Shown here: piece after piece, positions 42,153-53,681 of the stretch
How positions within the stretch are numbered: the first letter of the stretch is position 1
Layout of the letters: each line of letters opens with the position of its first letter
NCBI GenBank assembly: GCA_000507305.1
Contig: DF239213.1
Coordinates: 62,001-126,000 of the forward strand
Source of the DNA: Breviolum minutum Mf 1.05b.01
Lineage: Eukaryota; Sar; Dinophyceae; Suessiales; Symbiodiniaceae
Length of the DNA: 64,000 nucleotides
Reading direction: 5' to 3'
Position numbers and translations under genes: made by a program
Notes under the pieces: generated by a model
Database searches by the model: none
Told to the model about the DNA's origin: nothing
Seen by the model: the letters and a program-made list of their open reading frames with translations, nothing else

Positions 42153-42208
42153 CTGCACGCACAAATCGCGGGTAAATAGAGCTGGTCTACCGGATTCAGT
42201 TGAAGTGC

Positions 42209-42413
42209 TTAAGTCTCAGATGCAACCCGCTGCACATCTGGTGATTGACGTTTGCCGTGTTCGTGCCAAATTCCAGGATTCATCTTCCTTACACCAATTA
42301 GACCACTGTCAGTGATTGACGCTGCTATGTTTTTTTTGCAAAACGTCCTGTCCTTCACTTCTACTAACTCATCACAAAACCCAACAGCACCAGTGACAGA
42401 ATACTGCTTTCGC
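42209..42413 (-). CDS. Candidate terminal exon, unknown protein
   Basis: 67 codons and TAA on -, after a GCCTAAG acceptor. It reads RKQYSVTGAVGFCDELVEVK then DRTFCKKNIAASITDSGLIG and ends DVQRVASET. Could instead be an internal exon of the EF-hand gene using a GTGTAAGG donor inside it. Confidence 0.42.
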
Positions 42414-43985
42414 CTTAGGCTAAGCGACTCATTTTTTTTTTGGTGGCAGCTGCCCCAAAAAAACGTCTCCCACAACGGCTTGCCTGTGCAACGACATTCA
42501 CGACTTCGCAAAGGACCCCTATTAACATGTTCCTCAGGAGTTCGGTTGAAGAGTCCCGACAATGCAAACCACTGGACTCTCACTGAACGCAAGTTCCAAA
42601 ATATCTGCTGGAAAGGTTAGAGTTGGAGCTTGGAAAAAATAACCCAATCAAATCTGTTTTCTTGCCGCAAGCCAGCGATTTTCCTGTTGGATGTGCATTT
42701 TGCACTGTTAACACTGTTTCAATGAAGTCTTTCGGAAGTAACGCCTTCTTGATATGTCCTACTCCGTGTGTGGCGTGGCGACCATGTGTGCAACTTCAAG
42801 GAACCTGCAGGGTTGCCTCGCATCAACCATGCATTTAAAATTTCCTACAGAGTATCACGGGCATCTCAGCCCACCATCCTCGAGTTCCAAATATGTTTCA
42901 TGGCCATTTCTGAATTTCAGAATCTTTTCTTGTATGTTTTCTTTCGCCACCGTGTCGGAGCTCTAGTGAAGATTATCATTCCAGCGGTCTGCTCGGTCTG
43001 CTCTTCAGTCTTTTTTGACATGTTTTCAATTTCTTTCTTGTTTCTTTGACTATTTGGGGGGTATGTCTATTCTGGTATAATTTTGAAGGTAAATCAGGTC
43101 CTGATGTCTGATATGTCGTGGACGAAATCCGCACACCACGGCATTTTATTTTCGCAGCCCAATGCTGGCAGGCATCATCAATGTCAGGGAGGCCATAAAC
43201 ACCTGGGTTTTTTCTGTGTTTGAATTCATCATAAGCTTTGAAGAAACCAAAACATGAATTGCAAAGAATAATATGTTGGGCACATCCGGGCAGGGTAAGC
43301 CACATTGTCACATGGGTTCCCTGATTTCGGAAAAAATAGCCAAGACAGACATGTGTTTGTTCCAAGAAATTAATCTGCAAGTGCCAAAGTCGAGTATGCA
43401 GTTTGCCGCAAACAAGTGTGGAACAAAAATGTTTGATGACCTGCTTGAATTTAGCATGCCTTGAGCATCCCTGTTTTCAACATGAAATCTTCTGCGCTAA
43501 GTTTTTCTGGGTCCTGTGTCCAAATGCACACTTCATCACACTTCAAAATTCCGAGACACGAAGCAAAGATACAAACAATAATACGTCCATCCTGCGACGG
43601 GCCATGCGTTCCACATCACAAACGTTCATAGAAAGTTGCAGGCAAAACTAAGCAAGTTTAAAATGCGTTTTTGAAACAAGTTTGTTATGGCCAAACATGT
43701 GCACGATCTTCAGCCAAGACCCACGCCCAATAAAAGTTTTCAGCATTGACTTACATTCATTCACGTTCTGCACACAAACCTGCCCAGCCTGCTGCAAGCA
43801 ACTTGTTGATAACATTCACATTGGCCCCAGCCAAAGCTTGGAGGAGTAGAAAATTCATGGACTGGCGCGAAGCAGCGAAGCAGCTTGTATACATTGTCTG
43901 GTTCATTTTTTGGACATGTTTGTAGGCCAGGTGTCACGAATGGTTTTGTCAACCACCGAATTCCACAAACACCGCAAATAGTGTG
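42414..43985. other. No confident gene
   Basis: Nothing recognisable on either strand. Confidence 0.3.
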
Positions 43986-44640
43986 TATGTGTGTGTTTGT
44001 TTCTTATTTACTTTTCTCTATCTATCTATCCATCCATCTATCTATCTATCTATCTATCTATCTATTATCTATCTATCTCTTTATCTAATTATCTATTCAT
44101 GTATTTATTTGTTACTGATAATTATGCATATAAATATAAACCTAGTAAAATATTGAAATAAATCTGTTGATTTGAAACCATATTGAAAAAATTAGGTATA
44201 TATACATGTCTATTGGTAGTTTGACATATAGATATTGAAATTTATTTAAATATGGATATATATGTTCAAAAAAAATATATATAGATATTTACACATTTTT
44301 TGAAAATATATACAAATCAAAATAAATGTATTGATCAATAGTTAAATATTTTTTGCGCAATTTAAGGAAATATTTGTTTATACAAACGTATATATAGCGT
44401 TTTGTATCCTTCAAAAAAATATTTAGAGAAATAAATAAGTAAACAAGTAAATAAAAAGTTCACAAATAAGTGATCAATAAATAAATCAATGAATAAAGAA
44501 AAAATGAAAATGAAAAGTGAATAAAAAAGTAAGAAATTGATTGAAAGGATCTAAAAAAAAATGAAGAAAAAATAAACAATAAAAAATGGAAAAATAAAAC
44601 AATTAAAAAAATTAAAAAACAAATGAGTGAATATTTGTGT
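43986..44640. other. AT-rich block with (CTAT)n microsatellite
   Basis: TATC/CTAT tetranucleotides at about 44026-44096, then over 500 bases of very A/T-rich sequence with repeated AAATAAAT, GAATAAAAA and ATATATA motifs. No gene. Asymmetric A-rich strand towards 44450-44640. Confidence 0.8.
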
Positions 44641-45562
44641 GCGATCACGAAAAATCATGCAACAACAACCGCAAAGCCACGTCAAAAAATCGGCCGGCTT
44701 CTGGGCTGATCAGGCCCCGCAGCGTGCCTGTGGGACTGTTTCAAACCATCCATAGCCCATTGGATTGCCAGAAAGCAACTGCGTGAAAAGTACAGCAAAT
44801 ATGTACACGACAATGAGCCTCAGTGAAATTGAACCCAAAAAATTTGATTTGGATCAACTCTAGATTTTGGACCCCACAAAGAGACCATGACTGGTATTTC
44901 TTCACTGCGCGCAAAATGTCCATCTACGCAGTCCAGGACCTTTTAAGGACCAACTGCACCACTATTGTACTCTCCCCTTACCCCTTTGTCTGGCTTTGGG
45001 CTCTTCCACTAACAGAAAATGCAAGTCCCTGCTCAGGATCACAAACATTAGACACAAGAAACAAAGCTTTTTGCAGAGCTTGCAAGTAGTCTTCTGCCAA
45101 ATTCTATGCTCCGACAGCCAAGAGTCAAAGGCTGCAGTGTCACCACAAGCTTTGTACAGGAAACCACCAGCTTGAAGGAGGAACTTCAGTAAGTTCAGTT
45201 CTCCGCACTTCAGGACCGCCGGATGGGAACAGCACTCAATTCAGCACTGGCAGCCATCCCCTTTGTTACAGCACCGAGACAAACCCGTGGATTCGCAGAA
45301 CCGGATTCAACAACCTTCTGGCAATTTCATCTTCGTCCAAACAACCATGGCCTCCAAGCCGCTGGGGGCCCTCGCGTATTCAACAGGCTTCTCTTGTTCA
45401 CACTACCACCATGCAACAAACTCGACACGGACCCATACCTTCCATGACCTGTTCCATGAGTGCAATACTCCCTTCCAGGTCCCGAGCCGGTGCATTGTCA
45501 TTGTGCATGAATTAAGCCACCTCATTTTCTTCGTCCCCACTCCTTCTGAGACCATTTCCTAC
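44641..45562. other. No confident gene
   Basis: A long + strand frame covers 45263-45796 but is antisense to better-supported - strand readings; nothing recognisable. Confidence 0.3.
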
Positions 45563-45666
45563 TCAGAGCTGGCCATGCTAGTAGGTTCATTGGATCCAAA
45601 GGGATCAAAGTCTTGGCTTGCAATCAACGCAGCTGCACCCGCTTCCATCACTGCGAATCCTGACAT
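45563..45666 (-). CDS. Candidate first exon downstream of a spliced-leader relic
   Basis: - strand ATG at 45666-45664 opens MSGFAVMEAGAAALIASQDF and continues DPFGSNEPTSMASS to a GT donor (TCTGA before GTAGGAAATGG). It begins about 50 bases after the spliced-leader-like 16-mer. A + strand frame through the same bases is also open, so this is tentative. Family not recognised. Confidence 0.35.
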
Positions 45667-45717
45667 GGACAGAGCGAAAAAGGCTTTTCAAAAACCAGAT
45701 GGTCTGAAGACCAATAG

Positions 45718-45733
45718 CTTGAGCCAAAATGGC
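45718..45733 (-). other. Dinoflagellate spliced-leader relic (16-mer)
   Basis: On - the sequence GCCATTTTGGCTCAAG equals the last 16 bases of the 22-base dinoflagellate spliced leader (CCGTAGCCATTTTGGCTCAAG core). Such relics mark genes re-inserted from trans-spliced mRNA. The match could also be chance within an open frame (..ALPFWLKL..), which I cannot exclude. Confidence 0.5.
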
Positions 45734-45872
45734 AGAGCCACGTTGGCTGTGAATGTCTGCACACATATCACTTGCACAAGCAGGGATCGCAAGTAAAGAA
45801 ATATATAAGTAAAAAAAAGATCACATCGCCTTTGCATTGCATCATCCTGGTCAAGGCCCGCGGTCTTGCTAC

Positions 45873-47781
45873 CCAAAAAACACCAAGCAGCAGCAAAGCT
45901 AGAATGGTAAAGGTGGATCGCATTGCAATCCTTGGTGAGGGCGACTAGGGATCAATGCACCTACCCGAAAAACACAGATGTATTATTGCTGTTGTTTGTT
46001 GAGTACAAACACAGTCGACTGTAAAAATAATGTTGCTTCGCTTCTAGTCAGACTACAACAAATGTCAGTGTTTCCTTTTGCTGGTAAGTGTATTGACTTT
46101 AAGGGATTTATTGATGGACTTGTATGACAGTAACTATCCACAGGTGCTTCAAAGTTTCAATTTTCCAATCTTAATCAAAAAAAATAGCAAAGCTGGATCG
46201 AAAACAACTATCTATATATAGACAAGATAATGTCAACCCCTGAATAAATCCGTTTGCTGTCTATTTTGAGATGTCCCATGTTTGCAGCAATTCACAGGGT
46301 AACCCTCAATTAAACAGACATTGGTCCATGGATTGTTGGTGGCTCACTCCAGGCCCTCTGACCCAAGCATGGCAAAGCTCGGAAGAGTTCTCAGGGTTCT
46401 ATATATATATATATATATACGTGGCCAGGATTTAAACCTTGATTTAGGTCTCACACAACAAAGTAGAAGTCAATAAGAATTAACTCCGCACATAGAACCC
46501 CCAGTGGTATAGAGAGAAAGGTAGGTCTTGGAAGTTCTAAACCAGGAGTTAATTCTTATTGACTTCTACCTTAACTCCTTTTCATATATTAATGCATGTA
46601 TTCGTTTCATAGGTGTATGAAGCACATTTACCATACTATCTGTATGTATATATCTTATTGATATATTGAAAAATGTACATGTACAAATATAATATATATA
46701 TATATGTGTGTGTGCCCCACATACATATACGTACGCTCTTCGTTTCGAACCATACGCAGCAGAGTGACGCCATTCCCTTCACTAACACCCGTAGCTCGGG
46801 TAAGGAGTTGATGATGCGCGCGGCACGCGCAACCCGCAGAATCCTGGGGAGGAGAAAAATGGTCTGAAGACTTGCTTGGTGGCATGGCTTGGTTTTTTTG
46901 CTAGATAATGTCCATTCAGGTTCTTTGGGTGCAATTCTGTTCAAAAGAAAATCATCAAAATGAATCAGTCTCCAACCGAAAAATGATCTGATCCNNNNNN
47001 NNNNNNNNNNNNNNNNNNNNNNNNNNNNNNNNNNNNNNNNNNNNNNNNNNNNNNNNNNNNNNNNNNNNNNNNNNNNNNNNNNNNNNNNNNNNNNNNNNNN
47101 NNNNNNNNNNNNNNNNNNNNNNNNNNNNNNNNNNNNNNNNNNNNNNNNNNNNNNNNNNNNNNNNNNNNNNNNNNNNNNNNNNNNNNNNNNNNNNNNNNNN
47201 NNNNNNNNNNNNNNNNNNNNNNNNNNNNNNNNNNNNNNNNNNNNNNNNNNNNNNNNNNNNNNNNNNNNNNNNNNNNNNNNNNNNNNNNNNNNNNNNNNNN
47301 NNNNNNNNNNNNNNNNNNNNNNNNGCCTGATATATCAGGCAAAAAGGCACAGAACCCATCCCAATACATATTTTGCTTTAAAGCAAAGGAAACTCCAGCT
47401 GGAAAAATCCAGCTTTCGTGAAAAGTTGGCCCGACACTCCAACTTCGCCTCAACACTCGCAGAATTCGAAGGATGGTGAAGCTTCTCACCTGACGGGGTT
47501 GACTTGGGACTTTGAGAATGGAAGTGATGCTGGTCATGAAGGTCAAGCATCATCAATGTTGACAATCCCATGGGAATTTTCATGAACAGGAAGGGCTCCA
47601 TCAACCATTTTCATCCCCCATCTCCGGTTCCCTCTGTGGTCAACTGACAAGGTATTTATCACTCTGCAACCCAACCTCCACTGCCACAAACCTCCCATCT
47701 CCAGTGTCCCCATGTGTTTCCCCCCAGACCTGAGCACCCATGGTATCATGTCCACCCAACAGGCGGACAACACCGGCCACC
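45873..47781 (-). CDS. Voltage-gated cation channel, S3-S5 exons (partial)
   Basis: Four exons on - join in phase: 47781-47730 (end of S3, VAGVVRLLGGHDTMGAQ), 47489-47449 and 46843-46769 (S4 and linker), and 45930-45873 (S5, MRSTFTILALLLLGVFW). The joined S4 reads LRILRVLRILRVARAAR, six Arg at every third position, followed by the typical linker ELRVLVKGMAIAMRS. This is the voltage-sensor and S5 of a six-transmembrane repeat, as in Ca2+/Na+ channels; it would sit in a membrane and conduct cations. Donors are GT, GC and GT. The 330-bp N gap lies inside the S4-splitting intron. S1-S2 upstream and pore/S6 downstream were not found, so the gene may be truncated or its other exons too short to recognise. 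Confidence 0.72.
45931..46462. other. Intron of the channel fragment
   Basis: Between the S5 exon and the inverted repeat. TATATA run at about 46400-46420. No gene. Confidence 0.4.
46463..46569. mobile_element. MITE-like inverted repeat in the channel intron
   Basis: A perfect 25-base arm (46463-46487, GTAGAAGTCAATAAGAATTA...) is mirrored at 46545-46569 around a 57-base spacer, with an inner TAGAAC/GTTCTA pair. No coding capacity; no clear target duplication. Confidence 0.7.
46995..47324. other. Assembly gap (330 N)
   Basis: A run of 330 N. The first 16 bases after it, GCCTGATATATCAGGC, are a perfect palindrome, suggesting that a hairpin-forming repeat caused the gap. Confidence 0.99.
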
Positions 47782-49003
47782 CTTGGGGGCCCAGGAAAGG
47801 TGGGGCAATTCCATCATTACAAATTACACTTTCACAGATATGAATCCTTCATTGTAAATCAAAGGTATGTTATGTATATGTATATATATATATATTATGT
47901 CCTTTTTCAAGACCCGCAGTATCAAAGCTGTCCAGGCTTGCATCTTACAAGTTGTGAGATCACACCAAAACAAGAGCTTCTTGAGACAAAGGTCTGTGCT
48001 AGTAACATGAATGACATTTCAAACTTGCTCAGGAGGTTGGGAAATTTACAAAGTTTTCATGTATAATACACATGTATATCTGTATATCTGGATATGTTAT
48101 CTGTTTTTAGGTATACATATGTCGTGTATCTATCACTTTGTCTGATTTAAAGCAGCGGCAAGAAAGATCTGGGAGTTTGGAAGAGATCCATAGTAGCTTT
48201 ACTGAATGTTACTAATTCTTATTCTATTCTCTAAAAAGGTTCGAACAGGAATTCGACCCACCACCTGGTTCTTTCAGCTTCAGAACTTAGTGAGTTGAGC
48301 AAATCGTCAACATTTCACCGTCTGGCATCTCAGCACCTGTGCTGACCAACGCAACTGCAAGCCAGGAACCAGGTGTCCCAAATCATCATAATGGTGAGCA
48401 TGGAATCAAAGAGGAACCAGCCCTCCTTTGGTGACAAAGGGGCAAATCCAGGTTGTTGTTTTGATTCCGGGACTATTCAGTGCACAACTGTTTGACCATG
48501 TTTTTTGTCGGCCAGATGCTGGCATATGGCATGCAAAATTCAGACGCCAGGAAATTCAGCTTGTGACGTCGCTAAGGCATCCTGGTCCATTTCACCAGAA
48601 CCTTCAATAATAAAAACTAATCCCAACAAAGGACATGATGCCAAAAAAAACAATGTCGCCCTCCCCTTTCAAATCATGATACACTTTGAAATGACCTCCC
48701 CAGCTTTTTAACCTCCATCACACCTCACTTCCGCAATCCTCACACCCCAAACCCTGATCATCCTCTCCCCCCCAAAAAAAGCCCAAGGGACCAGAAATTG
48801 ACTCCATCGTGTCATGGCACCAACACGCACCACGAGTTCAAAGGTGAAAAAACTGCAGAAAACATTGTCTGCCAACCTGGCGGTTGGAAGATTCCACCCG
48901 TTTTTTAATGGAAAATCTGGGATTTAGTGTGCCATTGAGAGTAAGGGAGAAAAGCCTAAGGGATGATTAGCACTTCATCTCTCACGGGAGACTGGGCAAA
49001 ATA
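47782..49003. other. No confident gene; TA-rich runs
   Basis: TATATATA at about 47876-47895 and 48060-48120. Upstream exons of the channel (S1-S2) would be expected here but none is recognisable. Confidence 0.3.
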
Positions 49004-49320
<317 letters not shown>

Positions 49321-49807
49321 TAGTGATAAATGATGATGGAAGATTGATGATTGAGAACTAATGAGGGATGATTGATGCTTGATGCTTGATGATTGATAAT
49401 GATAACGATGACGATGACAATGATGACCATGACGATGATGAAGATGATGAAGATGTTGAAGATGATGGCGATGATGATGGTGAGGATGGTGAGGAGGAGG
49501 AGGAGAGCATACTTTGAGCTCCTTGCCAACTGAAATGAAGCATTTGACCAGGCCTACCTTCAGGATAAATGCACAAATACAGCAAAGATACTGTCTGTCT
49601 CTGAACAGACTTCGGGAACCCGGCATCACAAGCTCTTATCAGAATGACAACTCTGACATCTCCGATATCTCCATCCTTGTTGGTGGAGAAAGAGCATTCC
49701 ACATGTTGAAAAAAGCTAGCAAAAATGAACCTATATATATATATATCATATATAATTATACACAATGATATAAGTTCATTCCTGTTAAAAGGAAAATCTG
49801 CAATGAT

Positions 49808-50089
49808 CTAAGCATTCAAAACTTCAGGATATTTCTGGCTCACAGTATCCTTTAACTTTGTCATCTGGAGGGGCCTGAACACCAATGGAGCTTCCCACAC
49901 GCTGTGAGTCTTGTTGAAGTCAATATCAATAGCAATCCTTGGTCAAACAACCTGACCCTGAAACTTTTCAAAGAGGCTACACGTGTATCGCCTTGGATCA
50001 AGCTCCTCAGGAGTGTGCCCAAGAATCCTGAAACTTACAGGAAGTAACTGCAGATGTTGCTTTGCTAATAAGGACCCATACCGAACATC
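49808..50089 (-). CDS. Two C-terminal exons, unknown protein
   Basis: - strand exon 50089-49965 follows TTTTCTGCAG and reads DVRYGSLLAKQHLQLLPVSF then ILGHTPEELDPRRYTCSLFE. Exon 49937-49808 reads IAIDIDFNKTHSVWEAPLVF then RPLQMTKLKDTVSQKYPEVL and ends at TAG. They join in phase if a 27-nt GT-AG segment (49964-49938) is removed; unspliced, the frame stops at TGA. Good protein composition; family not recognised. Confidence 0.5.
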
Positions 50090-51462
50090 CTGCAGAAAAC
50101 AAGGTGCTCTCAGAGTCTCAAAAGTTGCTGCCCCAGTCACCAAAGGGAATTGAGAATGATCATCACCTCAGGTGCTGACACTTTGCACGTGCCTTCTGGA
50201 ACAACTGGTCACAACAATATCACCAAAATACGTAGTTCTTTTGCTGTTTGACACGACAGTTTCTTGGGAAGAAACGGATCGAGACATTCAACTTGCATCT
50301 TATCAAAGTAAGTTCTCCCTCAGAGTCACACTGGCCAAATATCGCAAGTTACTTGTTTTTCAAGAAATGGAAAAAGAGAAAAAGATGCCACAAAATGGGA
50401 AGCAAACTTTATTACATCCTGGTTTTTTCCATTCTTCAACAACATCCAAAATTCACCAAGCTAAGCAATGTGTCTCCCTTCTACCTTGGACAGTTCTGAG
50501 ATTCCTAACCAGCACCGCTGTATTGAACAGAGAGCTACCTCAAATCACAGCGGTGACCGAAGTTTCCCCGGTTACAGCATCCCCACGTTGAAATCGGCTT
50601 CAAATCAAGAGTTGTAGCAATATTTTCAGTAAAGCAATGGCAACATTTGATTCCCCGTTGATGCAAGGTCTTGCGAAAAAAACAAGCTAGAGGTGTATCT
50701 TGACAGAACATATGAGCCTTACTCTAGATCTATCCACACTCGAGGACTGATCCTACTTGATGGAGTTGCTTGATGCCAATGTTTCAATGGAAAGAAGTGT
50801 TCCCTGCCAAAATGGCCCTTTTAGAAATTTTAGACAATGCACTGGAATACACTGGGATTCCTCGCGTACGACTACACCAAAAATACCCTGCGTTCGCGAG
50901 GTCTCCTGTGCAGGATAGTGGACCACATTTTAAAAAACAGGAAATGTGACAGCTACAGCGCAAGCTCTTTTCCCGCCGGAACAAGGCCCACAACCATCTA
51001 CAATTATGGATTCCTGGTCGACAACGACATCCTTCTCTCTGAAACAGTCGCGTAGCTTCCTTGGTAACGCGATTTACAGTCATTTGGTCCGCATTGCCGC
51101 AAGCAACCATGGTGTTTTGGAGGGAGATCATCAACTGAGAACGCCACAGAATTACAGCTACATCTGAACACTTTTTAGGTGGATTCTGCTCCTTACCGGA
51201 AAAAAAAAACTTAGGTTGAGGAGATCGTCTCGTATGCAAAATGATCATTTTTTCTTTGGTTTCAAGCGCATCACATTTTTCTTAGGTTCCAAGTGACATC
51301 AACGTGTTGGTTTTTGAGAAACAGATCACAAGACTCCTGGAAACATTTCTGTTGAATTCAACAATGCCTTTTGTCACAAGTTTCATCCCACAAGAGGAAG
51401 ATTGTGTTTTGTTTTTTTTTCGAATCCATCTTGGGCTCAGCTTCATTGAGAAAAAGGGCTTT
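50090..51462. other. No confident gene; open frames on both strands
   Basis: A + strand open frame at about 50172-50591 and overlapping frames at 50840-51170 look partly protein-like but cannot be separated from antisense shadows. Confidence 0.3.
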
Positions 51463-51724
51463 TTAGATGGAGGATCTTTTAAGTGAACTTTGTTGGGTCT
51501 CATCTTCCAAGTATCCAAAACAAGAATTCATCAATCCCCCAAAAGGTTCCGACTTCGGTAGCGATCCGCAGTCACCAAGAAACCGCCGCATGTCGTCAGC
51601 ATTCAAAACAAAGTTGGTATTTTCCTCCAGGTGAGCAGCAATACCAGCAACCAAAACTTCCAAAGGCGTAGGTTGTAAGGAGGAAAGTTTTGATTCAATT
51701 CTACCTGGCATTGAATCAATATCC
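51463..51724 (-). CDS. Candidate terminal exon, unknown protein
   Basis: 86 codons and TAA on -, after CCAACCTTCAG. It reads DIDSMPGRIESKLSSLQPTP, then LEVLVAGIAAHLEENTNFVL and NADDMRRFLGDCGSLP, ending LKRSSI. Helical, soluble-looking protein; family not recognised. May belong to the gene whose last exons lie at 50089-49808 only if the stop is bypassed by splicing. Confidence 0.48.
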
Positions 51725-52330
51725 CTGAAGGTTGGAGCATACATTGGAGCCTTCTATTTGCTGTTGCCACACCAGGGCAACAGCAAACTGAGTATTGGGG
51801 GAGTGAGGGAGTATTGTTGTTGTCTTGGAGGAGTATTGATGGGATTTAATCTGTCTGGTGAGTCTAGTGTAGAGGTGTCGATGATGTATGTTTATCTCGA
51901 TCACCTAATCTTGGCTCCATTCCCCACTTCCACCATCCAACGTGGACAATACTTTCATGCTTTGCTGGTGTGTTTGCTTGGCACCCTTGCCTTTCTCGGA
52001 TTTCGACGTTCTCGCCTGGGACATGGAGCTTTGCACATTGCAAAAAACATGGATGTGTTCCGATGTATTATGGTAGCTCATTTCTCTCCTGATCATTTGA
52101 GCTGGTCGAGTTCGATACTATCCACATACCCTGGTCCTATGCGGTGAATTTCTATGCACTGTGTCACTGTGTTGCTGCAAAACTGATGTGACTACCCCTT
52201 GTTGCGAAGCAACGAAGTTTGAAGGTTGAGGTGTGCAACTGTGTCTTTGTATCCCAAAAGCATCCTTTTGTGGCTTGCTTCAAACAAGCTCCATCTATCA
52301 ATTGAACAACCCCATCTCCTGCCCATCCAG
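51725..52330. other. No confident gene
   Basis: Nothing recognisable. Confidence 0.3.
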
Positions 52331-52545
52331 GGGTTCCCTGCAACGGCGTGTTCGTCTGTGCCGTGTGCGCCGCCGCCACGGCACCGCTACCATGGGACCG
52401 CGCCAGCGGTGGCGCAGCCGTGGGAGATGGACTCTGGGGGCTGGCAGCTTGCCTTGTGGACGTCCGAGCTGCTGCCTGTCCGATATGGATTTACACCGTC
52501 CCCTGGGTGTTCACTGGGACACCAGGAGTGGACTTTCTCCCCTGC
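52331..52545 (+). CDS. Candidate GC-rich exon
   Basis: After CCCATCCAG a GC-rich stretch is open in more than one + frame. One frame gives a Cys/Ala-rich hydrophobic peptide (LWGLAACLVDVRAAACPIWI), another a Pro-rich one (QPWEMDSGGWQLALWTSELL). The base composition marks it as coding-like against its surroundings, but frame and product are undecided. Confidence 0.25.
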
Positions 52546-53535
52546 GAAAAGAAGAAAAACTATGAAAATCATGAATTTCTGAGTGACTGCGGGCCTTGCA
52601 ACTTTACAAAAGAGACAGTTGACAGGAGATAGTCTTCCATGCGTATCATCAAGAAAACATGTCGCGACTGCATGCAAAATCTTGGAACTACCAAGCTAAA
52701 CATTCAATTCCTGATGCCATGTCACTGCATCTGACCCTTTTTCAACTGAAGGGGGCTAAAGCATTCAACTTCAAACTCAAACAGCTTCCTCTTGGTGCTT
52801 AACTACGAGGTTCGAGATGGCTTGAGCATCCCCAAACTTAAATCTTTTGTTCAGATTCTGTTGGACGTAAACCTCCGAAGCATTTGTAATTCATGACCAT
52901 CCGCACCTCATCGAATTGTTGCAACTTCCTTGGCAAAATCGGAAGCTGCCCAAAGGACAATACAACAACCATGAGGTATCTAGGATCCGGCTATCCACCT
53001 GTGGGGTCCAAAGGGCAGAGCTAAGGTATCACCGCGGTTTGTTTTCAGTCCCAACGACCTGATTGAAAGAAGAAAACACCATGAGTGAATCATGTGAAGC
53101 CTGTCAATGCTGAAACAATGAGAAAAAATGATTGTGAAGCAGTGAAGGCAAGGGCTCAAGGCACTTCTGGTTTTCAATGAGGTTCTTGGGAGCTGTTTGC
53201 ATTTGTTGATTTAATAGTCAAAAATTCTGGTTTGAATCTTTAGGCAGCTTATTTTCTGGAAGATGTCGAAGGTTTTCAAGGCCATTTCATGACTTCCAAG
53301 GCATAGGACCCCACAAGCCGCAAATCCGGACTGATTTTCGGGGAAGATTTGCGGTGATATTGATGTGCATTTCTCAGCACACAGTCTTCTACCTTAAAAA
53401 GGACGTGTTACCACACCTTGCCTCACGAAGTCTACATGCTCTTGAATTCATTTTAGATTTCATCAACCGTTCCTTCTTCTCTGCTGCATTGACCTCAGCG
53501 AAGTTCATATGTCATATCATCATCACACTCTTATC
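52546..53535. other. No confident gene
   Basis: Nothing recognisable. Confidence 0.3.
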
Positions 53536-53681
53536 TCACAGGTGCTGTCTTCCAGGCATAAACCGTTGCAGGGCCAAAAGCCCATGCAAATAATGTGGCA
53601 ATGGTCCAAAACCTACAGCCACGGTCAATCCTCCGTAGGCTTTCCTACAACTGTGGACTACCTTGGCCCAAGCAAATCCGG
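53536..53681 (-). CDS. Candidate terminal exon, unknown protein
   Basis: 47 codons and TGA on -, after ATAAATCTAG. It reads GFAWAKVVHSCRKAYGGLTV then AVGFGPLPHYLHGLLALQRF. Family not recognised. Confidence 0.4.

Noticed and set aside
45263..45796. 177-codon + strand frame
   Set aside because: No recognisable family, and it is antisense to a - strand reading with an ATG, a donor and an upstream spliced-leader match; not excluded, but not called.
46965..47546. Long frames running through the N gap
   Set aside because: Openness is due to unread bases; only the short S4 exon at 47449-47489 is supported.
48239..48262. GGTTCGA-type sequence resembling a tRNA T-loop
   Set aside because: No cloverleaf with matching acceptor and anticodon stems could be drawn around it.
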